This document shows, one piece after another, positions 6,914 to 12,488 of a stretch of 12,488 nt of DNA. The notes under the pieces are model-generated. The model was not told the origin of the DNA. It made no database searches and was given only the letters and a program-made list of their open reading frames with translations. Source of the DNA: JBEKLJ01 sp050010255 (GTDB lineage: Bacteria > Acidobacteriota > Terriglobia > Bryobacterales > Bryobacteraceae); NCBI GenBank assembly GCA_050010255.1, contig JBEKLJ010000100.1, positions 1 through 12,488 of the forward strand, written 5' to 3'. How positions within the stretch are numbered: the first letter of the stretch is position 1; each line of letters starts with the position of its first letter. A program made the position numbers and the translations under genes.

Positions 6914-7576
6914 ATGCCGAGAAACGAAGAAGGCGAAATCGAGCTGACAGTCGGAAACAAGCAGTTGCTCAGCATCGTGTTCGTTCTGTTCGTGCTGTTC
7001 GGGGTCGTGTTCTCGATGGGGTACTTCTTCGGACGTGCGAACTCGAGCGGCGACGCCACCCCCGTGGCGGCACGCCCGCCCGACAGCGCCACCCAAGCGG
7101 GCCGGCCCGTAGCGGCCGGCCCGGAAGCTCCGCCGCAGGCTCCCGCGGGAGCGCCATCGCAGCCCGCCGCGGAACCGCCGCTCGAACCCGGCGAGGGCAG
7201 AGTAACGGGCCCGGAGGGCGCGCCCACGGCGCAGCCGGCTGCTTCCACGGCCCCCTCCAGCTCGCGGGCTTCGCCTGCCACGCCGGCGGCCGGCCAGCCT
7301 CCGGCGCCGCCGAAGCCGGCGCCGGCCCCGCTAGGCGCCCCGCCCCAGCCCGGCCAGACCTTCCTGCAAGTGGCCGCCGTCAAGCGCGAGCAGGCGCAGA
7401 TTCTGGCCGACGTCTTGAAGGACAAGGGCTACCGCGCCGTGCTGGTGCCGATCACCGTGGATGGGCAGCAGCTCTACCGCACCCTGGTCGGACCCCTCCG
7501 CGACGCCTCCGAGACGGCCAAGACCAAGGCCGGCCTGGAGAGCGCCGGGTTCAGGCCCATCCTCAAGAAGTTCTAG
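6914..7576 (+). CDS. SPOR-domain single-span membrane protein
   Basis: A 220-aa bitopic protein. It has a short charged cytoplasmic N-terminus (1-16), one membrane span at about 17-39 (LLSIVFVLFVLFGVVFSM), a Pro/Ala-rich linker at ~45-147, and a SPOR domain at ~148-218 (FLQVAAVKRE ... YRTLVGPLRD ... GFRPILKK). SPOR domains bind glycan strands lacking stem peptides and mark sites of septal peptidoglycan remodelling, as in DedD and FtsN, so a role at the division site is likely. This one has no recognisable FtsN essential motif. ATG 6914 is preceded by a modest AGG site 6 nt upstream. It follows the slipin gene by 47 nt and precedes lipA by 2 nt, which suggests co-transcription. The long low-complexity linker is normal for the class. 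Confidence 0.88.
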   Translation: MPRNEEGEIELTVGNKQLLSIVFVLFVLFGVVFSMGYFFGRANSSGDATPVAARPPDSATQAGRPVAAGPEAPPQAPAGAPSQPAAEPPLEPGEGRVTGPEGAPTAQPAASTAPSSSRASPATPAAGQPPAPPKPAPAPLGAPPQPGQTFLQVAAVKREQAQILADVLKDKGYRAVLVPITVDGQQLYRTLVGPLRDASETAKTKAGLESAGFRPILKKF

Positions 7577-7578
7577 TC

Positions 7579-8460
7579 GTGGGCAGCCTTGAGCGCCAGC
7601 GCCTCCCCGAGTGGCTGCGGAAGCCCCAGACGCGCTTCCTCGCCGTCCACGCACTCAAGCAGAACCTCCGCGCGCATGGCCTTCACACCGTCTGCGAATC
7701 CGCCCGCTGCCCCAATCTGCACGAGTGCTTCGGACGCGGCACGGCGACCTTCCTGATCCTCGGCAACCGCTGCACGCGCGACTGCGGCTTTTGCTCCGTC
7801 CCCGCGGGTCCGGCGGCGACACACGAGCTCGACCCCGGCGAGCCGGTCCGGGTGGCGCAGATGGCGGCGGCCATGCGGTTGAACTACGTCGTCATCACCA
7901 GCGTCACTCGCGACGATCTCCCCGACGGCGGCTCGCGTCACTTCTCTGAGACCATCCACGAGATCCGGCGGGCGCTGCCCGCGGCGCGCATCGAGGTGCT
8001 CACACCGGATTTCCGCGGCGATTGCGGCGCAGTGGCGCGCGTGCTCGACGCCGCCCCGGACGTCTTCGGCCACAACATCGAGACCGTCGAGCGGCTGTAT
8101 CGGACCGTGCGGCCGCAGGCCGGCTACCGCCGCTCCCTCGGCGTACTCGAGTTCGCGCGCGGCCACCGGGCCGGCGTGCTGATTAAGTCCGGGCTGATGG
8201 CGGGCCTCGGAGAGACACCCGAGGAGGTCCAGCAGGTCCTGCGCCACCTCCGCGCGGCCGGGACCGACATCGCCACCATCGGGCAATACTTGCCGCCGGC
8301 GCGGCGGAGCCTGCCGGTGGCCGAGTACGTGCCGCCGGAGCAGTTCGACGCCTGGCGCGACTACGGCCTCTCGCTGGGGTTCAAAGCGGTATTCAGCGGG
8401 CCGCTGGTGCGGAGCTCTTACATGGCTGACGCCGTGAGTGAGCAGGTCCGGTGCGCGTGA
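7579..8460 (+). CDS. lipA: Lipoyl synthase (radical SAM)
   Basis: Lipoyl synthase (EC 2.8.1.8) inserts two sulfurs into the octanoyl chain on the E2 or H protein, completing the lipoyl cofactor of pyruvate and 2-oxoglutarate dehydrogenases and the glycine cleavage system. At 293 aa it is of normal size. The auxiliary 4Fe-4S cluster ligands are Cys39, Cys44 and Cys50 (CESARCPNLHEC). The radical SAM cluster is Cys65, Cys69 and Cys72 (CTRDCGFC). The C-terminal RSSY motif, whose first Ser ligates the auxiliary cluster, is present (VRSSYMAD). The start is GTG 7579, 2 nt after the SPOR gene, with only a weak ribosome binding site (AAGAAG), so it probably relies on coupling. No lipB or lplA lies nearby; octanoyl transfer must be encoded elsewhere. 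Confidence 0.97.
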   Translation: MGSLERQRLPEWLRKPQTRFLAVHALKQNLRAHGLHTVCESARCPNLHECFGRGTATFLILGNRCTRDCGFCSVPAGPAATHELDPGEPVRVAQMAAAMRLNYVVITSVTRDDLPDGGSRHFSETIHEIRRALPAARIEVLTPDFRGDCGAVARVLDAAPDVFGHNIETVERLYRTVRPQAGYRRSLGVLEFARGHRAGVLIKSGLMAGLGETPEEVQQVLRHLRAAGTDIATIGQYLPPARRSLPVAEYVPPEQFDAWRDYGLSLGFKAVFSGPLVRSSYMADAVSEQVRCA

Positions 8461-10049
8461 ACATGCTCTCCAGGAACTCTCCACAGAGCGCTTCTGCCTC
8501 TCCAGGTGCGGGGCTTCCGCGCCGCGGGCGCCCAGCCACGCGGCTGGCGCTGTCAGCGGCCACCGCCGTTCTGCTGATTCTGTGTTTCCCAAAGTTCGAC
8601 CTGGCCTGGCTGGCGCCGGTCGCGCTGGCGCCGCTGCTCATCGGCGTCGCCCTCGAGCGCGCGCCGTGGCGGCGTTTTCTCGGCGGCTGGATCGCGGGCG
8701 TCATCTACTGGGCGGGCGTCTGCTACTGGATCCAGGGCGTCCTCGCCGAGCACGCCGGAATGGCGGCCTGGGCGGCGTGGCTGGCCTTCTGTCTGTTCTG
8801 CGCCTACAAGGCGCTGCACATGGCCTTCTTCGCGTGCCTGGCCGGTCCGCTGATGACGCGGCGCTGGGCGGCCCTCGGCGTGCCCGCGCTGTGGGTGGCA
8901 ATCGAAAGCACGCACGGCGGGCTCGGCTTTTCCTGGCTCAACCTCGGCAGCGCGGGCATCGACATGCCGCCGCTAGCGCGCCTGGCGCCGTTCACCGGCG
9001 TCTGGGGTATCTCGTTCGCCTTCGCCATGCTGGCCACCGGCGCGGCCCTGCTCGTGCTCGGCCGCTGGCGCCGCGAGCTCGTGCCGCTGCTCGTTCTGCT
9101 GCCGCTGGCCCTGCTTCCCAAGCTGCCCGCGCCCGAGCCGGGCACGCAAGTGGCGGTGCTCGTCCAACCGAACCTCTCCGGCGAGGCCTTCTGGTCGGCT
9201 GAGTGGGCGCACGCGATGCGGGAGCGCCTCAAAGTGTTCACCCTCGAGCAGGCGACGGCGGGAGCCGGCGAGCGGCCGGCGCTCATCGTCTGGCCCGAAA
9301 TGCCCATGCCGCTCTACTACTATCAGGATCCGGGCTTCCGGGACGAGGTGGACGGTTTGGCGCGGCGCACCGCCGCCTACCTTGTACTGAACGTCACGCC
9401 GCACAACGCCGCGGGCGCGCCGCTCAACTCCGCGCTTCTGGTTTCGCCGCAAGGCGCCCCGGCCGGGCGCTACGACAAAGTCAACCTCGTCCCCTTCGGC
9501 GAATACGTGCCCAGATTGTTCCAGGCGCTGGTCGAAAAGGTCTCGAGCGAAGCCGGCGACTTCGCGCCGGGCGAGCGCCAGACCGTCCTGCCCGCGGGTG
9601 AGCACAAGATCGGCGCTTTCATCTGCTACGAGTCGGTGTTCCCGGACTACGTGCGGCGATTTGCGGTGCTGGGCGCCGATCTGTTCGTCAACATCTCCAA
9701 CGACGGCTGGTACGGCAAGAGCGCCGCCCGCGACCAGCACCTTCGGATCGTGCGCATGCGGGCGGCCGAAAACCGGCGCTGGATTCTGCGCGCCACCAAC
9801 GACGGCATAACCTCGACCATCGACCCCGCTGGCCGCCTCCGCCGCAACCTGCCCTCGTACGTAGCTGGGGCGGCGCGCACGGGCTTCTCCTACCTGAGCG
9901 CGACCACCTTTTACTCACGCCACGGCGACTGGTTCGTCTGGGTTGCGATCGTTCTAGCCGCAGCGGGACTAGCCGAGGCGCTGCTCGGAAAGCCGCCGGC
10001 CGCCAGCCCGCCTAGCCGTGGCGGATCAGGAGCACGTCACCGTCCTTGA
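8451..10049 (+). CDS. lnt: Apolipoprotein N-acyltransferase
   Basis: Inner-membrane enzyme (EC 2.3.1.269) that adds the third acyl chain to the N-terminal Cys of lipoproteins, the last maturation step in diderms. It is 532 aa, against 512 in E. coli. About six to seven hydrophobic helices lie in residues ~30-225, followed by the periplasmic nitrilase-fold domain and a final membrane helix near 505-520. The catalytic triad is visible: Glu283 in WPEMPMP, Lys343 in YDKVNLVPFGEY and Cys392 in FICYESVFPDY. GTG 8451 overlaps the lipA end by 10 nt with an AGG upstream; ATG 8463 is a later alternative. The tail after ~520 (PPAASPPSRGGSG) is low-complexity. Its last 38 bp overlap the 3' end of the convergent ychF-like gene, so no terminator separates the two. 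Confidence 0.96.
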   Translation: MRVNMLSRNSPQSASASPGAGLPRRGRPATRLALSAATAVLLILCFPKFDLAWLAPVALAPLLIGVALERAPWRRFLGGWIAGVIYWAGVCYWIQGVLAEHAGMAAWAAWLAFCLFCAYKALHMAFFACLAGPLMTRRWAALGVPALWVAIESTHGGLGFSWLNLGSAGIDMPPLARLAPFTGVWGISFAFAMLATGAALLVLGRWRRELVPLLVLLPLALLPKLPAPEPGTQVAVLVQPNLSGEAFWSAEWAHAMRERLKVFTLEQATAGAGERPALIVWPEMPMPLYYYQDPGFRDEVDGLARRTAAYLVLNVTPHNAAGAPLNSALLVSPQGAPAGRYDKVNLVPFGEYVPRLFQALVEKVSSEAGDFAPGERQTVLPAGEHKIGAFICYESVFPDYVRRFAVLGADLFVNISNDGWYGKSAARDQHLRIVRMRAAENRRWILRATNDGITSTIDPAGRLRRNLPSYVAGAARTGFSYLSATTFYSRHGDWFVWVAIVLAAAGLAEALLGKPPAASPPSRGGSGARHRP

Positions 10050-11085
10050 CGATGTACTCCTTGCCTTCCAGCCGTAGTAACCCTTTTTCGCGGGCGCCGG
10101 CGTAGCTCCCGCTCTCGACCAGCACCTTCCAGTTCGCCACCTCAGCGCGGATGAACCTCTTCTCGAAGTCGGTGTGAACCGTACCGGCGGCCTTGAGCGC
10201 CGTGCTGTTCACCGGGATGGTCCAGGCGCGCACCTCGTTCTCGCTCGCAGTGAGGAACGACATCTGCCCTAGCAGCGAGTAGCTCGCCGAGATCAAGCGT
10301 TCCAGGCCGGACTCCACCAGGCCGTAGCTGGCCAGGTATTCGCGCGCCTCCTCGCCGGAAAGCTCGGCCAGCTCGGCCTCGATCTTGCCGCAGACGGCCG
10401 TGACGGCCGTCTGCGCGCGCCCGCCCAGCGGACCGCCGCGCCACTCGGCCTCGACTTCGTGCAGGCGCGGCGCCTCGCTTTCGTCCAGGTTGAGCACGTA
10501 GAGCACCGGTTTCTGCGAGAGGAAGTGAAACCCGCGAATGCGCCACTCCTCCTCGCCGCTCAGCTCCATCTCGCGCAACGGCCGGCTGGATCCAAGCACC
10601 GCCTGGGCGCGCTCCAGCACATCGAACTCCCGGTCCAGGTCGGCCGACTTGATCTTCTTGCGGTCCTTGTCCAGCCGCTCCAGGCGCTTCTCCACCACCA
10701 CCAGGTCGCTCAGGATCAGCTCGATTTCGATGTTGGCGGCGTCGCGCAGCGGATCGATCGACCCCTGCTCGTGCGGGATGCTGTCCTCGTGGAAGAGCCG
10801 CAACACGTGCGCGAAAGCGTCCACCTGGCGCAGACTGCCCAGGAAACCCGCATCCCTCAACGCCTCCTTGGAGATGGCGGGCGTGTCCAGATACTCGATC
10901 ACGGCGTGTGTGACCTTCTCGGCGTGGAACGCCTCGGCCAGCGCCTCCACCCGCGGGTCCGGCACCTTGGCTACGCCGACGCGCGTCGCCATGGAGCCGG
11001 TGCGCGCCGCCTCGTGCGCGCCGGTGAGGATCGTAAACAGCGACGTTTTGCCCACCATCGGCAGACCGACGATCGCAGTATTCAT
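10012..11085 (-). CDS. ychF: Divergent YchF/OLA1-like nucleotide-binding protein
   Basis: Obg-like ATPase family member, 357 aa (usual ~363). YchF proteins bind ATP and associate with ribosomes, with roles in stress response. The P-loop is GLPMVGKTS at 7-15, VPDPRVE follows at 41-47, a charged coiled-coil region spans ~125-165, NLDE at 199-202 stands for G4, and the C-terminal TGS domain (~285-357; RAWTIPVN, AAGTVHTDFEKRFIRAE, GKEYIVKDGDVLL) is well kept. The switch regions are not. The YPFATI-like G2 segment is replaced by TGSMAT, and G3 reads DTPA instead of DxAGL, with no KGEGLGN stretch after it. It may be a paralogue rather than the housekeeping copy, so the symbol is tentative. It lies 16 nt after moxR, with no good ribosome binding site of its own. 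Confidence 0.85.
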   Translation of the reverse strand: MNTAIVGLPMVGKTSLFTILTGAHEAARTGSMATRVGVAKVPDPRVEALAEAFHAEKVTHAVIEYLDTPAISKEALRDAGFLGSLRQVDAFAHVLRLFHEDSIPHEQGSIDPLRDAANIEIELILSDLVVVEKRLERLDKDRKKIKSADLDREFDVLERAQAVLGSSRPLREMELSGEEEWRIRGFHFLSQKPVLYVLNLDESEAPRLHEVEAEWRGGPLGGRAQTAVTAVCGKIEAELAELSGEEAREYLASYGLVESGLERLISASYSLLGQMSFLTASENEVRAWTIPVNSTALKAAGTVHTDFEKRFIRAEVANWKVLVESGSYAGAREKGLLRLEGKEYIVKDGDVLLIRHG

Positions 11086-11101
11086 GTTGAGCTATCGGCC
11101 T

Positions 11102-12070
11102 TTACAGCGGCACTTCCACTAGCGTCAGTATCTGTTCCAGGATGCGGTCGCTCAGATCGGCCGTGCGCTCGGTGAGCGTCAGGCGCGTGTTCACCACGAC
11201 GCGGTGCGCAAACACAGGCACCACCAGGCGCTTTACGTCGTCCGGGATGGCATAGTCGCGGCTCTCGATCATGGCCAGCGCCTGCGTGGCGCGGTAGAGC
11301 GCCTGGGCGCCGCGCGGGCTGACGCCCAGCGCCAGCGAGTCGTGTCCCCGGGTCTTCTCCACGATCGCCAGCATGTAGTCCACCAGCGCTTCATCCACCG
11401 CCACGCGGCCTACCCAGGACTGGAGCTCCGCCACGTCCCCGGACGAGAGCACCGGCTCGAGCGGCGCCGGCAGGATTCTGGCGCCGTTCCGCAGAATCTG
11501 CCGCTCGCTGGCCCGGTCCGGATAGCCGATTCGCAGGCGCATCAGGAAGCGGTCGAGCTGCGACTCCGGCAGCGGGTAGGTGCCGTGGTGCTCCACCGGG
11601 TTCTGCGTGGCCATCACCATGAACGGCTCCGGCAGCGGGTGCGAGAGGCCGTCGATGGTCACCTGGCGCTCGTTCATGGCCTCCAGCAGCGCCGATTGCG
11701 TCTTGGGCGTGGTGCGGTTGATTTCATCCGCCAGCAAGAAGTTGGTGAACACCGCGCCGCGCTTAAACTCGAAGGCCTGCAAGTGCGCGTTGTAGACGGT
11801 GACGCCCACCACGTCGCTCGGCAGCATGTCGGCGGTGAACTGAAGCCGGTGGAACTGGCAGTCTACCGACCGCGCCAGTGCGTGCGCCAGCGTCGTCTTG
11901 CCGACGCCGGGAACGTCCTCGATGAGCAGATGGCCGCGGGCCAGCAGGCACACCAGCGACAGCCGCAGGACTTCCGCTTTCCCGCGGATGACCGCTGCCA
12001 GCGCCGCCTCCAGGTCGGGGAGCTTGGAAAGCGCGGCCGGCGCGGCGTCGACTGTGTCGCGCGGCGTCAT
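11102..12070 (-). CDS. MoxR-family AAA+ ATPase
   Basis: MoxR-type AAA+ chaperone-like ATPase, 322 aa, normal length. Members remodel or activate partner proteins, often VWA-domain proteins, in the cytoplasm. Walker A is VPGVGKTT at about 53-60, Walker B is FLLADEIN at 111-118, sensor 1 is ATQN at 154-157, and sensor 2 lies in GVSPRGAQAL with Arg near 253. The family stretch RFLMRLRIGYPD is also present. ATG 12068-12070 is preferred because AAAGG sits 5 nt upstream; a GTG one codon earlier is too close to it. The usual neighbours, a DUF58 protein and VWA or transglutaminase genes, are absent downstream, where the YchF-like gene follows after 16 nt. A possible -10 (TAGAAT) lies at 12082-12087 on the minus strand. 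Confidence 0.95.
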   Translation of the reverse strand: MTPRDTVDAAPAALSKLPDLEAALAAVIRGKAEVLRLSLVCLLARGHLLIEDVPGVGKTTLAHALARSVDCQFHRLQFTADMLPSDVVGVTVYNAHLQAFEFKRGAVFTNFLLADEINRTTPKTQSALLEAMNERQVTIDGLSHPLPEPFMVMATQNPVEHHGTYPLPESQLDRFLMRLRIGYPDRASERQILRNGARILPAPLEPVLSSGDVAELQSWVGRVAVDEALVDYMLAIVEKTRGHDSLALGVSPRGAQALYRATQALAMIESRDYAIPDDVKRLVVPVFAHRVVVNTRLTLTERTADLSDRILEQILTLVEVPL

Positions 12071-12081
12071 CACGACCTTTC

Positions 12082-12087
12082 ATTCTA
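12082..12087 (-). promoter_or_regulatory. Possible -10 for the moxR-ychF operon
   Basis: On the minus strand this reads TAGAAT, 5 of 6 to the -10 consensus. The hexamer 17 bp upstream (TGGTCG) matches the -35 in only 3 positions. It sits between the palindromic repeat and the moxR start. This is weak, motif-only evidence. Confidence 0.25.
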
Positions 12088-12109
12088 CGAAAACGGTGGG
12101 AACACGACC

Positions 12110-12374
12110 AGCCCGGATGTTTCACCACGATCGTAGCGAGGCGCGATGAGAGGGCTGCAGATACAAGGCGCGTGACGGCCGGCGCCCGCGGGCGCGGCCA
12201 AAAGCCGGGGCCAGACACCACTTTTCGCGCTCCAAGCTCTCTGAAGACAACGGATTCGCGGACGCGAAAAGTGGCTGTCTGTACCCGGTTTTTGCCTGCA
12301 CGCCGGCCGAGCGCAACGCAGTAGATGCGGCCCTATCGCGCGCCGCAGCAGATTGCTGGTGAAACATCCGGGCT
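12110..12374. repeat. 265-bp imperfect palindromic repeat (copy 2)
   Basis: Perfect 18-bp terminal inverted repeats: AGCCCGGATGTTTCACCA at 12110-12127 and its complement at 12357-12374. Inside, CGGCCGGCG (12176-12184) pairs with CGCCGGCCG (12301-12309), and the DNA between these and the tips is also a degenerate inverted match (12132-12184 against 12301-12353). The centre is a long hairpin (12205-12288). The left arm is homologous to the left arm of the repeat at 2715-2896, including CCCG-AT-TT-TCAC tips. No transposase lies inside, so it is probably a non-autonomous element moved in trans. Confidence 0.8.
12205..12288. repeat. Central hairpin with CCACTTTTCGCG arms
   Basis: CCACTTTTCGCG at 12218-12229 is an exact inverted match to 12263-12274. 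The stem continues outward as AGACA/TGTCT and CCGGG/CCCGG, with a one-base bulge, around a loop of about 33 nt. The edge wording (cagacaccacttttcgcg) resembles short repeats I associate with REP/RAYT-type Y1 transposase elements. That link is from memory and unverified. Confidence 0.65.
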
Positions 12375-12400
12375 AGCCCGAATATTTCACGCGGCCTCTG

Positions 12401-12473
12401 GCAAAGAGCCGCCGACTCTGGCATAAACATTTGTGGAAGCAGATGTTTCGACCAAGAGAGGACGGCTCTTTGC
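12401..12473 (+). promoter_or_regulatory. Folded leader before the putative transposase
   Basis: GCAAAGAGCCG at 12401-12411 is a perfect 11-bp inverted match to 12463-12473, ending one base before the ATG at 12475. Inside it, AAACATTTG (12425-12433) pairs with CAGATGTTT (12440-12448) with one mismatch. The purine-rich candidate ribosome binding site lies between the two right arms. Such a structure in read-through RNA could reduce translation of the transposase; this role is inferred. Confidence 0.5.
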
Positions 12474-12474
12474 T

Positions 12475-12488
12475 ATGACACAGTGTAC
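12475..12488 (+). CDS. Possible transposase start (first codons only)
   Basis: ATG ACA CAG TGT encodes MTQC before the window ends. Some IS1380-type transposases begin in a similar way, as I recall. The purine-rich GAGAGGA at 12456-12462 is about 12 nt upstream, longer than ideal. The gene cannot be confirmed from this window. Confidence 0.3.

Larger units (their letters stand above)
12071..12474. other. Gene-free interval made of repeat and IS-end DNA
   Basis: These 404 bp upstream of moxR contain the 265-bp palindromic repeat (12110-12374) and the IS-like end (12375 onward). Frames open across it encode Arg/Ser/Ala-rich peptides without family features, so I call no gene here. Confidence 0.7.
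12375..12488 (+). mobile_element. Left end of a probable insertion sequence (cut by the window edge)
   Basis: AGCCCGAATATTTCAC at 12375-12390 is a 14-of-16 direct copy of the repeat tip at 12110-12125 and a near-perfect inverted copy of 12359-12374. The two abut at 12374/12375 as a 32-bp near-palindrome. About 85 nt of strongly folded leader follow, then an ATG at 12475. A terminal repeat, a folded leader and an ORF start near 100 bp from the end are what an IS end looks like. I lean to the IS1380 family from the first codons, but only 14 coding bases are visible. Confidence 0.42.

Noticed and set aside
7573..8592. 339-codon open frame on the minus strand
   Set aside because: It is antisense to lipA, whose cluster cysteines and motifs prove the plus-strand reading. 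The peptide has no domain features.
12122..12430. 102-codon open frame on the minus strand
   Set aside because: It spans the palindromic repeat and its junction with the IS-like end, so it is not a gene.
1..12488. CRISPR arrays, tRNA/rRNA genes, riboswitches or a phage-defence cluster
   Set aside because: I saw no regularly spaced repeats, tRNA-like cloverleafs, rRNA segments or defence genes apart from the toxin-antitoxin pair.

Overview
The window is high-GC bacterial chromosome with short intergenic gaps, many GTG/TTG-type starts and dispersed GC-rich palindromes. The gene content (GH94 phosphorylase with a GPH symporter, NfeD with a slipin, lnt, lipA, a MoxR ATPase beside a YchF-like protein) indicates a diderm heterotroph. 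The repeat style and gene mix suggest Acidobacteriota (Solibacter/Bryobacter-like) to me. That is an impression from the sequence, since no rRNA or other taxonomic marker is present.

Layout. (1) 1-2612, minus strand: a sugar-use operon, in which a GPH-family sugar:cation symporter is followed 9 nt later by a GH94 cellobiose-phosphorylase-like enzyme that runs off the left edge. (2) 2613-4777: a small accessory patch. It holds a 182-bp imperfect palindrome (2715-2896), a VapBC-like toxin-antitoxin pair (3093-3694) with a good promoter and an 18-bp hairpin motif on each side, and an unrecognised 215-aa gene on the opposite strand (3885-4532). (3) 4778-10049, plus strand: a compact five-gene cell-envelope run of nfeD (ClpP-class membrane protease), a slipin/stomatin, a SPOR-domain membrane protein, lipA (lipoyl synthase) and lnt (apolipoprotein N-acyltransferase). 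Three of its four junctions overlap or nearly touch. (4) 10012-12070, minus strand: a MoxR-type AAA+ ATPase followed by a divergent YchF/OLA1-like GTPase family member, whose 3' end overlaps the 3' end of lnt by 38 bp. (5) 12071-12488: a second, 265-bp copy of the palindromic repeat family, abutting what looks like the left end of an insertion sequence whose transposase would begin at 12475.

How the genes fit together. The left operon would import an oligosaccharide and split it by phosphorolysis, saving one ATP per glucosyl unit. In the central run, NfeD and slipin form a known protease/scaffold pair, and Lnt completes lipoprotein acylation. LipA makes the lipoyl cofactor and is probably there only by co-transcription.

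I see no obviously new multi-gene system. The items most worth following are the long-palindrome repeat family and its junction with an IS-like end, the folded leader before the putative transposase start, the YchF-like protein with three altered G motifs, and the hairpin-bracketed toxin-antitoxin cassette.
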